Source of the DNA: Agelaius tricolor
Taxonomy: Eukaryota; Chordata; Aves; Passeriformes; Icteridae
DNA: 64,000 nt
Assembly: GCA_023055355.1 (NCBI GenBank)
Contig: JALJCS010000038.1
Coordinates: 2,666,001-2,730,000, forward strand
Direction: 5' to 3'
Shown: positions 53,193 through 64,000 of the stretch, piece after piece
How the letters are laid out: the number at the start of each line of letters is the position of its first letter
Position numbering within the stretch: the stretch's first letter is position 1
Made by a program: the position numbers and the translations under genes
Notes under the pieces: model-generated
Database searches by the model: none
Seen by the model: the letters and a program-made list of their open reading frames with translations, nothing else
Told to the model about the DNA's origin: nothing

Positions 53193-56100
53193 TCCTTTTT
53201 GTTTGGGTGACAAATCCATCTGCACATGGTCTTTGAATGTGTTTTATCACCTTGCAGAAGAGATCTTTGATTCTGGCCTGAATGCCCTGGATGCTGGAGC
53301 TGCCTGACTCAGGAAAAGGTGAAGCATCTGCTCCAGTGGCACTTGCAGAGCTCTCTCCAGAGAGGAGACTTAAAACCACTCCAGCCTCATCCACAGAGTG
53401 TCACAGAACCTTCCAGAAGCCCAGGGTTGTTTGACTGATTTTTAGATAGGCACAAACCCAGGAGCAGAGGTGGCCTGGATCCATGGGATGACCCTCAGCC
53501 TGTCCAAGGGGACCTGTGGGGCTCTGCCACCTGCAATCTGCCAACTTCACCCCCTCTGGGCACTAAACCTCTGGCCAGGTCATCATTTTGCCTGCAAGGT
53601 AGTCCAGCTGCCGGGCCACATCTGGGAACATCTGTCCTGAGAGACCTGGGGCTGTCTCACGCTGATGATCTGCAGGGATCTGGCGTTTCTCCTAAAATTT
53701 CTGCTCTAGCTCCTCTTCTGCCATCAGCTCTGGAAAGCCTCTCCTGCCTGGCTGGCCTGGAGCCCTGCTGAGGGCTGGGGTGCAGGAGAGGGCCCTGACA
53801 TGAAATCAGAGCATCCCAGAAATCACAGAATGCTTCGGGTTGGAAGGAAACCTTCAAGATCATCGAGTTCCAACACATTTCCACCTTTCCCTGGTGTTCC
53901 CTTGGACTTTTTGGGACCTTGTGGGAAGCCACCAGCAGGAGAGATGGGAGCTGCTCCCCAGGAATGAACAGGGACCACAGAGGCCAGGGAAGAGCGGGGC
54001 TGGAGCATCATGGCTTGGGGTTAATGTGCACCAGAGCCAGGGGACGGAGAGGCGCTGGGAGAGGGTGGCTCCTTCCCGGGAGGAGTTTGGAAAGAAAGGG
54101 TAACCCCTGCTCTATTTTTGAAAGAAATGTCTCAGAGGCCTTCTCCTGCATCCTGCAAAGGCACTGCCAGGGATCTGCAGCAGCACAGGGGGGGCTTGGC
54201 AGCCCTCAGGGGTGGGAAATGCCTCCTCCCAAAAGCCCGATTCCCATTTCCCCTGAGATAAGAGCTGGTTTTTCCCCCCTAAATTTTTTGAAGGCATTTC
54301 CTATTTGGAGCCTTTATGGATGGTTTTCCCTGGCCGAGGGCTGAGCAGTCACCTCCCCAAGCCAGGCAGGGTGGCTTCCCCACACCCACACTGTCCTTAA
54401 GAACCTCGGGGAGATGCTTCAAAGCCTCTGGTACCTGTGAGAGGAACAAGCCAGACCCCATCATCAGTCTCCTACATCACAGCACAGCCCACATTCCAGG
54501 TGGGGCTCCTCTGGAGAGCCTTTGCTCTCTTCCCAGCCATCTGCTGTGGTTAAAATCCTACCTGGGACTTGAATTCATGTACAAGTTGGTGCAACAGCCC
54601 AGCCTGTTCTGGGGAGCAGGAGGAGGTCTTCCCACTTTGATCCTTCCTGGCACTTTAAGGACATGGTTCACCAGGTCTGTGCACACTGCAGCCTTTTTCT
54701 TCTTGGTTAAAAAGATGCATTTTGCTGTCTGAGGTGCCTCAGATATCAGCAGAAACTGCATTAAGAACAGCAGAGTTTTCCCTTTGAGTTCTCTTTAACT
54801 GCATTATAGTGCCATGAAGTTAAACATTACATAGGAACATAAATAGGGTTGGACTTGATAATCTTAAAGGTCTGTTCCAACCTAAATGATTCTGTGATTC
54901 AATCCAGCAAGCCCCAGGCTTCAGAGAGGCTCTGACTAAGCCAATCTTCAGCAGTGCAGATGTGTCCCATGTCCTGTGTGACAGAAAAACAAGGTTTAAC
55001 TGATGTAAGCTCGGAGAATAACAGGGCAGTCCATCTAAAATTAGCTGGAGGTTGAAACTTTTCAAGCCATTCCTTCTTCTGCAAGTGGGGAAGAAATCCC
55101 TCAGCTGTAGCACCCTGCTTTGCTGTGGATATTTCAGTTGAGCAACTTCTGAGGCTGAGTCAGAGAGATTTCCTAACACCTCTTCCCTGCCTGCACTCCC
55201 CAGACAGCAAACACCAGCTCTGGGAGACACAAAACCACTGCTCTCACTCATCCCAGCTGGGGCTGGCCAGCCTGGAGCCACATGCAGATCCAGTGGTTCC
55301 CTTCCCAAGGCTGACAGTTTCTCTCTGCCATTTTAATGGGAAATGGGCACCCCGTGGGACGAGGGACACCCTAAAAATTCTGCATATCCTAATAGTGCTT
55401 GAGCTCTCTGTTTTCTTCTTCCCAAGCCCCCTCTGTTGGGTTGAGGCAGCCCTGGTAGAGCAGCCCCATTCTTTAGTGGCTCCTACAAGAGGAATTTCCT
55501 GGGAAGCAAATCCCATCTGGAGCAGGGAATGGTCTCACGTGGCAGCCACGATGTCCCAGCTTGGTCTGCTGGGGTGTCCCCACATGTGTGTTGGCCTCAC
55601 TGTTGATCAGAGGGAGCAGCAGACCCAACACCCCACCAGGTGCTTTGTTATGAAACCTTCATGGTTGAATTAAGGACAGGAAATGCAAGGTCCTGTCCAA
55701 ACCAGAGGCTGGGCAGCATTTCCAGCCCGTTCATCGGCCTCCTGCAGCTCCTCTGCTCTGCTCCTGCTGTATGAAGATGGAGAATGCAAATAGCATGGTG
55801 AGAGATGTGACCTTTTGGCTGAATGTCACCAAGTCCTGCAGCACTGGGAGTGTTTGCACTCAGCAGTTAGCTTTAGCCTCTCCAGTAATTTATACAGATC
55901 CCTAAAACTCCATGGGATGACTCAAAGATGGCTTTGACCTTGGTTGTGCTGGTGGTTTGATGGGCTGCAGCTCTTAAATGTTGTGTTCCTACCAGCAGTG
56001 TTGGCCTCTCAATTTAGCAACCCCTAACACGGACCTGGGTCTGCCCCTGCCCTGAAAATGCCATGGTGGAAGGGTTGGGAGAACCAGCCACAGGCTGGAA

Positions 56101-56200
56101 TGGAGCCCTCCAAAGCCCTGGTGTGATGTTTGGTGTTGGAAACCTAAAATCTAAGGGAGTGAGATTGAAATTCTTGAGGGATGTTTTAATTGATTGTGGA
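53193..56200. other. Intergenic sequence with two CR1 scraps
   Basis: CR1 minus scrap at about 53822-53878 (AATCACAGAATGCTTCGGGT, then AGATCATCGAGTTCCAACA). CR1 plus tail at about 54842-54900 (GGACTTGATAATCTTAAAGG, then CCTAAATGATTCTGTGATTC). No exon was recognised. Confidence 0.5.
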
Positions 56201-56204
56201 ATTA

Positions 56205-56440
56205 TAGAGCCACAGAATGGTTTAGTTTGGGAGAGACCTAAAAGTTTATCCAGTTCCACCTTCCACTATCCCAGGTTGCTCCAAGCTGGCCTTGGACACT
56301 TCCAGGGATGGAGCAGCCACAGCTGCTCTGGGCACCCTGTGCCAGGGCCTGCCCACCCTCACAGGGAACAATTCCTTCCCAATATCCCATCTAACCCCAC
56401 GTCCTTTCAATTCAAAGGCATTATTTTCCAATTTAAAGCC
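56205..56440 (-). mobile_element. CR1 LINE 3' fragment
   Basis: The plus strand reads GAGCCACAGAATGGTTTAG, then GGCCTTGGACACTTCCAGGG, then CAGCTGCTCTGGGCACCCTG and AATTCCTTCCCAATATCCC, a reverse CR1 tail. Confidence 0.9.
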
Positions 56441-57485
56441 ATTAATTGATGAATCAGCTTCCAAGGCAGCCCACAGCATCCCTCTGAGTGTGTGAGGAAC
56501 TGGGAATGACCACACCACGTGCTGCCAGTGTTTCTCCAGAGTGACAAACATTAGAAACCAAGCCCAAAACGGAGCTTTTGAGGGTGCTGCAGAAAACCTT
56601 GTCCACACTGCAGGAACCTCAGTGCTCCCTCAGCCCTCACCTCCCTGTGAGGGGGTTCCCAGGCTGAGCTGGTCACAAACTTTTTTCCTGTATGGATTTC
56701 ATGCTGTTTGAGGAAAAAAGCTGCTGTCTGAAGAGGAGCTCCCTCCTGCCAGGCTGCTGGGCTGCCTCTCTGCAGTACCAATGTGTGGCTTTTGTGCTCC
56801 TCTGCTCTGGCTGGAGCTCTGCTGAGTCTCATCCCAGCAGACAGGCTGACACTGGCTGCCTCCAGACCGTGTCCAAATCCATCTCTGCTGCTCTGCAAGC
56901 AGCTGAGCCACGAGCACAGAGACTCCCAGCCCTGGGAGGGGGTCTGGGCTGAGCTTTGGAAGGGCAGGGATGGAGCAGGGAGGGGTCTGAGAGGGGCTCC
57001 AGCAGCTCAGCCATCCCGGGTGCCTCTGTCCATGCTGTCAGGCTCCATCCTGCCACTGCCACTGCCATCCAAACCCTTTCCTCCTCCTTTTCATCCCTTA
57101 TTTTACATGCCACAGCCATCCTGTCGCCTGCCTCTCAGCGATGTTGCTCAGAAAAATTAGGGCAACTGCTGCACTGGGTTTTTATTAGTATTGCCAAACT
57201 CTTTCAGCATTTTTAGAAAGGGCTTGAAAAGGAGCCAAGTCGTTTCTCCTTCTCCTGTTTCTTTTCCTCCACCTCCTCCCTCACCACCACCCCCCTCCCC
57301 TCCTCTGTCTGTGGATGCTTTGGGATGAATTAATTCAGACGTGCGGTTTTGAATGTTTTTGGCTCCTGGTTATCGAGCCATTCAGCAGTTCTGAGAGCCT
57401 CCCCCACGGGCTGTTATTGAAGCAGACAGAGAGGGGCGGAGGAGATGGCAGCGCCCTGATTTGTTGGCTCGTTGGTTCTGCTCCT
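56441..57485. other. Intergenic sequence, nothing recognised
   Basis: No exon or RNA gene was seen. A pyrimidine-rich patch lies at about 57240-57310. Confidence 0.4.
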
Positions 57486-57487
57486 GC

Positions 57488-59045
57488 GAGCCGTCCATGG
57501 GCTCAGGTTTCCCCATCCCGGCTGACACGGACAGGAGGCTCCAGAACGCTCCTCCAGGAGCCAAACCCCGCTCGGCATCGCTGCTGCTGCCACCTCGGAG
57601 GAAGGTGTCCCATGACGGGAAGGTTGGGATGAGGTGGGTCTTTAACGTCCCATCCAGCCCAAAGCATTCTGTGAGGTGAGAAACAAAAATGGAAAAGTGG
57701 AAACAAAAATGGAAAAGTGGAAACAAAAATGGAAAAGTAGAAACAAAACTGAGATGTTTGTCGAGCCGTCCATGGGCTCAGGTTTTCCCAGCCCGGCTGA
57801 CACGGACAGGAGGCTCCAGAATGCTCCAAACCCCGCTCGGCATCGCTGCCAGTGACACCTCGGAGTGCCTGGTCTAGAGGAAGGTGTCCCATGATGGGAA
57901 GGTTGGGATGAGGTGGTCTTTAAGGTCCCATCCAGCCCAAAGCATTCTGTGAGCTGAGAAACAAAAATGGAAAAGTGGAAACAAAACTGAGATGTTTGTC
58001 GAGCCGTGCATGGGCTCAGGTTTCCCCATCCCGGCTGACACATCCAGGAGGCTCCAGAATGCTCCTCCAGCAGCCAAATCCCACTCGACATCGCTGCCAC
58101 TGCCACCTTGGAGCAGCCTGGTCTAGAGGAAGGTGTCCCATGCTGGGAAGGTTGGGATGAGGTGGGTCTTTAACGTCTCATCCAGCCCAAAGCATTCTGT
58201 GAGGTGAGAAACAAAAATGGAAAAGTGGAAACAAAAATGGAAAAGTGGAAACAAAAATGGAAAAGTAGAAACAAAACTGAGATGTTTGTCGAGCCGTCCA
58301 TGGGCTCAGGTTTTCCCAGCCCGGCTGACACATCCAGGAGGCTCCAGAATGCTCCAAACCCCGCTCGGCATCACTGCTGCTGCCACCTTGGAGCAGCCTG
58401 GTCTAGAGGAAGGTGTCCCATGCTGGGAAGGTTGGGATGAGGTGGGTCTTTAACATCCCATCCAGCCCAAAGCATTCTGTGAGCTCAGTGGAAACAAAAA
58501 TGGAAAAGTGGAAACAAAACTGAGATGTTTGTCGAGCTGTCCATGGGCTCAGGTTTTCCCATCCCGGCTGACACGGACAGGAGGCTCCTCCAGGAGCCAA
58601 ACCCTGCTCGGCATCGCTGCCAGTGACACCTCAGAATGCCCAGTCTAGAGAAAGGTGTCCCATGATGGGAAGGTTGGGATGAGGTGGTCTTCAAGGTCCC
58701 ATCCAGCCCAAAGCATTCTGTGAGCTGAGAAACAAAAATGGAAAAGTGGAAACAAAAATGGAAAAGTGGAAACAAAACTGAGATGTTTGTCGAGCCATCC
58801 ATGGACTCAGGTTTCCCCATCCCAGCTAACACAGACAGGAGGCTCCAGAATGCTCCTCCAGGAGCCAAATCCCACTCAGCATCGCTGCTGCTGCCACCTT
58901 GGAGCAGCCTGGTCTAGAGGAAGGTGTCCCATGATGGGAAGGTTGGGATGAGGTGGGTCTTTAACATCCCATCCAGCCCAAAGCATTCTGTGAGCTCAGT
59001 GGAAACAAAAATGGAAAAGTGGAAACAAAACTGAGATGTTTGTCC
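57488..59045. repeat. Macrosatellite-like array, ~240-290-bp unit, six copies
   Basis: Unit starts (GAGCCGTCCATGGGCTCAGG or close variants) are at 57488, 57763, 58001, 58291, 58534 and 58792. Each unit ends with a CR1-tail-like part (GTTGGGATGAGGTGGGTC, then CCCAAAGCATTCTGTGAG) and a variable number of a 19-bp sub-repeat, ACAAAAATGGAAAAGTGGA, which explains the length differences. Confidence 0.93.
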
Positions 59046-59049
59046 CTGT

Positions 59050-60075
59050 TTTGCCTTCGCCTGCCCCACTCCCCTGTCCCCAAGCCAGGCTCTGGCACCA
59101 CTGTCAAGTGTCCCCAAAAGGTATTTTTAGCCCCAAGAGCTAATTCAGCAATGAGCACATGGAGAACACCTTCTGTCTGATCCTTGGGCTGGATTTGATT
59201 TCTCCTCCTTGGAGAAGGGGATGTGCCCCAAAACCCTGGTCCAAGGGCAGCCCTGCTCTCCCCCAGCCCCACGGTGACCCCCGTGCCAGGGCAGGCTTGG
59301 TGGGCACTGAGCCATGGGCACAGCCCAGCTCACCTCTGCTAAAGGATGGGTGAGCTCTGGATCTCCTGGGGCCTCCCAGAATACAGAAAGAAGCAGAAAT
59401 AATCACAAAATCCTCCTGAAAAGCACTTCCTACCCATGCCACTCTGGGGGGAAGCACTGAGACTCTTTAATCATAGGGAGGATGGTTAGAATTCATTCTT
59501 TTCTCAGCTTTCTAGTAAAATTTTAAAAACCCACCTGAAAATCTCATTATTCCCTGTCAAGGCTTTCTTTGAGTATTCCTCTGCTCTGATTTCATACTGG
59601 GCTAATACCTACGAAAAATATTATCTATCTGCTTGGCTTCCTGCCACCCCAGCCGTGTTTGTGCTTCAGTGGGGGACAAACCCACTCCAGTTTATTTATG
59701 TAGCTGCTCAAGACACCCCTCCAGAACTCCCCTTGCTCTGAACTCACCCAGGTACAGTAGGGCCCACTGGAAATCCCACATGGCTTTAAAGCATCCCCAT
59801 GTGCAAGGCATGGCCCTGCAGGCAGAGCTCTCTTGCTGGAGCTCTGCTCAGACATCTGGGCTTTAAACAGCAGGGGGAAAAGTGCAATACCCTGATTTAT
59901 GCCATTCACAGGGTGGCATTGGGAATTGGTATGAAGTCTTTGGGTGCAGAAATTCCTGTTTTCCTCCTGTTTTATCAGCTTTACTCAGAAGGTACCATGT
60001 TGAAATGCCAGAGATGCAAACACAGACATCAAGGGGCTGCAGTGGATTTTGGAGCTTTTTTTTTTTTTTTTTTTG
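59050..60075. other. Intergenic sequence, nothing recognised
   Basis: No exon was recognised. A run of about 18 T at 60056-60074 abuts the CR1 copy to the right. Confidence 0.4.
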
Positions 60076-60420
60076 TGGAATCACAGAACAGTTTGGGTGG
60101 GAAAGGACCTCAAAGCTCATCTCATTTCCACTATCCCAGGGTGCTCCAAGCTGCATCCAAGCTGGCCTGACACACTTCCAGGGATCCAGGGGCAGCCACA
60201 TCTGCTCTGGGCAGCCTGTGCAGGGCCTCCTCACCCTCCTAGGGAAGAATCCCTTCCCAACATCTCATATAACCCTGCCCTCTGGCAGTTTGAAGCCTTT
60301 CCCTATTGTCCTGTCGCTCCAGGCTCTTGTCCAAAGTCCCCCTTCAGCTCTCCTGGAGCCCCTTTAAGCACTGGAAGGGGCTCTAAAATCTCCCCAGGGC
60401 CTTCTCTTCTCCAGGCTGTT
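60076..60420 (-). mobile_element. CR1 LINE 3' fragment next to a poly-T run
   Basis: The plus strand reads GGAATCACAGAACAGTTTGG, GGAAAGGACCTCAAAGCTCA, CAGCCACATCTGCTCTGGGC, CCCTATTGTCCTGTCGCTCC and CCTTCTCTTCTCCAGGCTG. It is a long reverse CR1 tail. Confidence 0.92.
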
Positions 60421-63400
60421 TTAGCAATATAAGCTCAGAGGCACAGAGGTTTTGAAGATCTAATTCCCACTGTTGTAATTAAAAATCCTCCTGAGATTTG
60501 CCACCAGAGCCCTACTGGGCTGATGCTGGGGCTGTGCTGAGAGCTGACCACACCAACAAACCCTGCAAGCACTTTTTTTCAATTTATTTCTTTGGGAAAG
60601 GGTTAAAGCCCCTAAAAATAGAGACTTTTGACCTCTATCTGGACTTGAAGATCTTAGAGATCTTTTCCACCTTTATGGATTCTATGATTCTGAAGCACAA
60701 CCAGCGTGGGTGTGAGCTCTTGTCCCCATCACTGTCCCCAAAGCACACAGGGAGTGTTCACCCCTGTACCTGCAGCTGGAATCTCTCCAGGCCATGGTAA
60801 GAGATCAGCATGACTCTATTTTGGGCTTTTTTTTGGCCAAGGTTGCTCTCTGGGCTGTCCACAGCCAAGATTAGACTGGCAGTGCCACAGCTGCTCCTGG
60901 CAGAGCTCTGGCTGCTGTCCCAGGACAAGATGAGAAAGTTAACCCCAGGTAACCAAGGCTGTGGATTTCCAGCTGCTCCCTGCCCTTGGCTTGAGCACAG
61001 TTACCCCATGGAGGATGCCAAGAGCTCCCTGATCCATCCTGTGGGGATGGGGATGAGCTGCCAGCGGGGAGGAGCAGGGACACAGTGCTGAGTGAATCTC
61101 CCAACCCCACAGCTCAGGCAGGGCTTGCACAGGGAATTTTCATGAAATGCTGCACAGACAGCTCTGCTGGCAAATTCCCTCGGCTGTCAGGGCTGCAGTA
61201 GCTGGGCTGGAGGATGCTTTAATGCACTCATCTCACACAGAGCACTTGATGCCTCTCCTTCCATTCGAGAGGGGAAGAATAGAGAGGAATGTGGGAGGGC
61301 AGCAGAGCGGTGCTGCCGCATTGAGTGTCTGAGGTGGGCAGCAGGCACTCTGCGAGCAGCCTTCCTCCAGCTGGGCTCCTCTTTTGCAATTCCAGCGTCT
61401 TGTTTGTCAGTACTTTATATTGACAGAGTATTTCAAAACACTTTAGGCTTGTTTACAACATCGAGCAAGAACATTTTGTCTCATGTCCTTTCCATTCTTG
61501 AAGACGATCCTCTCTCGTCCGTCCATCGCCCCGCAGGGGAGCACAGGGGAGTGAGTGCTGCTCCACAAGCTGCTCCCTGGCCCTCTGCAAACCTGATGGG
61601 CTGGAAAAGAACCTGCATATCTACTTGATGGAATGCTCTTCCCTGTCGAATTGCTAATTCGGTTTTCCGATGGGGGCAAAGCACTTTTTCCGTGGCACAA
61701 ACGTCCCCGTTCACTCTCGTGTGTTGTTGTTGTTGCACGTGGAGTTGGTTGTGAAGTGCTGGGAGCCAACATGACACAAACCTGCAATGAGAAATGGGCA
61801 CATCTGGGGCCTGCTCCAGCATCCAATGGCATCATCTGAGCTGGAAGTACAGGATACCTCCTACCATGTTGGCTCTGCTGTTTTCAATCACAGGAGCAAG
61901 TCCATCCGTCTCCTCTGCATCCCTCCTGCTTTCTGCAGCTTTTTGCAATGGTGTGGCTCATCTGGATGTCTGGTTGTCCCTTTTTCCCTGCACATCATCC
62001 TAAGAGCATTGGGAAGACATTTCTCTTGGTGTCCATCCACTAGCAATGACCAGTTTAAAACCCTTTTAAAGTCTCCTTCAGCCTTGCAGGCAGAGGTTTT
62101 TGAAACACTTGAGGGAAACGAACTAAAAGATTTGAACTCTCCAGGCAGACAAATCCCCACTGCAAAAGCAGCTGCTCCTGGGGCTGGCAAGGCAAGAGCT
62201 GGCCAAGCCTGGCAGCCCTGCCCCTGCCAGCTTTAATGCAGCCAGCCTGGGGGGAGAGCAGGGAACAGCACGATCCTGGGAGCAGAGAGACCATTGGATT
62301 GTCTGGCAATCCTTGTGCAGGGTGTGCTCAGCCTGCAGTGCCCTGCTCCCTCTGCCTGTGCCCTATTCCAGCCAGGATAAAGCCTGCACACGTTTGGCTA
62401 CCCAAGCCACAATAATCCCCTCTTTTTGCACTTACCTAAGGAGGTCACAGTGCCCAATTATTTTAGAATCTGCTGTTTAACGTGCTCTCAGCCTTGATTA
62501 AGACTTTTCATCTTCCAGGCAGAGATCAAAGTGAAACCTTGAGTTTTGCAGTGCTGCACCATGGGTTGGGGCTGGTCTTGCTGCTTCCTTGTGATTATGG
62601 AGCTGTCTGGATGGCAGAGCAGCAGGGAGGGAGTGCCATGTCCCAGTGGGCAGAGGAGCAGGATTAAAGACATTTCATCAGCCTCCATCCTCCTTTTTTC
62701 TGTCCTTCCCACCTCCTTCCTTCCTTCCTACCCCGCTCTGAGAGGTTGCCTGGATGGATGAACAGGCCCACTAATCCTGTTAACATTGAGCAGCATTTCC
62801 AGGAGGGGATACATTTATTGAGCTCAGGAATAAAGCACTGAACAGGCTTTCTAATCCTGGCCCTTGGCATGGCTTTTAGCCACTTGGTGCAATCAGGAGC
62901 CTTATACCAAAATCAGTAAAGCAATGGAGGTCTTGGCAAGATGGAGTTCTGGCCTTGGTCTGGTTTTCCCTGTCCATAAGGTCCCTATGTTCCTCCCTGG
63001 AGCAATCACAGCAGCATTCTCCCAAATATATCCCTTACAGAGAGGGCCTCACCTGGAGGGACAGCTCAGAACCGTTTCCAAGATTATTTACAGCCGTGTC
63101 CCCATTAATTTCTCTGCAGGGCTAATCAGCCATAACGCTGCTGGGGGACTGATTTGAATACAATAAGGGGAGGGAAAACGGGGTGTGAGGCTCCAGGAGG
63201 CTCCCCCACACACGGCATCTGGCTGATGAGAGAGCCTGTCAGGAGCTGCCTGCGTGCTGGATGCTCCCTGCCACGATAACTGCTCCGAGTGGATGAGCTC
63301 TCTGTCAACAACTCAATAATCCTCGTCTGCCTCGCTGCAGTGTCAGCCAACACTCCTGCAACCAAGGGCTGATAACGAGGGGGTTAGAGCAGGAAAAATG

Positions 63401-63580
63401 GGCTGTTTTGTCAGCACAACGCTCTTGTCGTCAAAAAGGCTCTGCAAAAGCTTGCTGGCTCCTTCAGAGCTTGCCCCAATGATTCGCCAGCCCTGTTTGT
63501 CCCACAGCCTTTCTGCAGAAGCAGCGGCAGTGACAGGAGCCCCTGCAGGAAGCAGATGTGGATGAGCCTCCTCCAAACTC
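60421..63580. other. Intergenic sequence with a short CR1 tail
   Basis: A CR1 plus-strand tail is at about 60628-60692 (CTGGACTTGAAGATCTTAGA, then GATTCTATGATTCTG). The rest shows no exon or repeat that I recognise. Confidence 0.45.
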
Positions 63581-63586
63581 AAGGAA

Positions 63587-64000
63587 TTTGCCTGGTTTTC
63601 ATCCAGAAGCTTTTCTATATCTTCCCCTGTTTTTTAAACTCTTGCTCTTGCGTGTGTACAACTTCAAATTCTTCCTTGTGAGCTCAGGAATTCTGCTGCA
63701 GTAAGGAGTCCTGCAGCTGAGTGGAGAAACCTCCTGACTTGTCCTCAGAACTGGTGGGAGGACCAGCAGTGAGGATCCAGCATGTGGGGCATGTCCCCCA
63801 GAGCAGCTCCCAGCTCTGCCTCTGGATGGGCTGATGCAAATTTGCCTGGTTTACATCCAGAAGCTTTTCTACCTCTCCCCCTGTTTTTTGAACTCTTGCT
63901 CTTGTGTGTGTACAGCTTCGAATAATTCTTTGTGAGCTCAGTTCAGGCAGGAATTCTGCTGCAGTGAGGAGTCCCAGAGCTGAGTGGAGAAGCCTCCTGT
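63587..64000. repeat. ~254-bp tandem duplication cut by the window end
   Basis: The segment from TTTGCCTGGTTTTCATCCAG at 63587 recurs from 63841 with about 85-90 percent identity by eye, through AACTCTTGCTCTTG, TTGTGAGCTCAG and GAATTCTGCTGCAGT. The second copy continues past the window. Confidence 0.88.

Noticed and set aside
34050..64000. Search for RXRA or other coding exons in the right half
   Set aside because: No stretch showed a recognisable domain with splice sites. All long frames were in repeats or lacked family features.

Overview
The window looks like bird nuclear DNA, most likely from a songbird. The reasons are: a vertebrate intron/exon gene whose predicted protein is full-length WDR5; many 3' fragments of CR1 LINEs, the main avian retrotransposon; several solo LTRs of endogenous retroviruses; CpG-island promoters; and a very high density of minisatellites, as expected of a GC-rich avian microchromosome. 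The order WDR5, then U6atac snRNA on the opposite strand, matches the human 9q34 order as I know it. By the same synteny, BRD3 would lie to the left and RXRA to the right, but no exon of either can be seen here.

Layout. 1-2100: a CpG island with long homopurine/homopyrimidine tracts and promoter-type motifs, belonging to a gene not otherwise visible. 2100-9300: non-coding, with one old MIR-like SINE fossil and a CR1 copy. 9480-10400: CpG-island promoter and non-coding first exon of WDR5. 11550-21860: WDR5 coding exons (13 coding exons, 334 codons, all junctions GT-AG) and 3' UTR. 23192-23318 (minus): RNU6ATAC, with a TATA box and a PSE-like element in pol III type 3 position. 26105-29440: a three-exon Ly6/uPAR (three-finger, GPI-anchored) gene; its second intron holds nested LTR insertions and its 3' flank runs straight into another LTR. 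30660-64000: about 33 kb with no gene I can support. It holds at least six tandem-repeat arrays, CR1 pieces, two more solo LTRs, a large GA microsatellite, and several AT-rich unique blocks that may be conserved non-coding elements.

Function. WDR5 is the WD40 scaffold of the MLL/SET1 H3K4 methyltransferase (WRAD) complexes. U6atac is the catalytic snRNA of the minor (U12-type) spliceosome. The Ly6 protein is a predicted small GPI-anchored surface protein of unknown ligand. They are neighbours by ancestry and do not form a pathway. I found no new biological system. The most informative items are the U6atac gene, the unassigned Ly6 gene, and the nested-LTR stack, which records the order of insertions.
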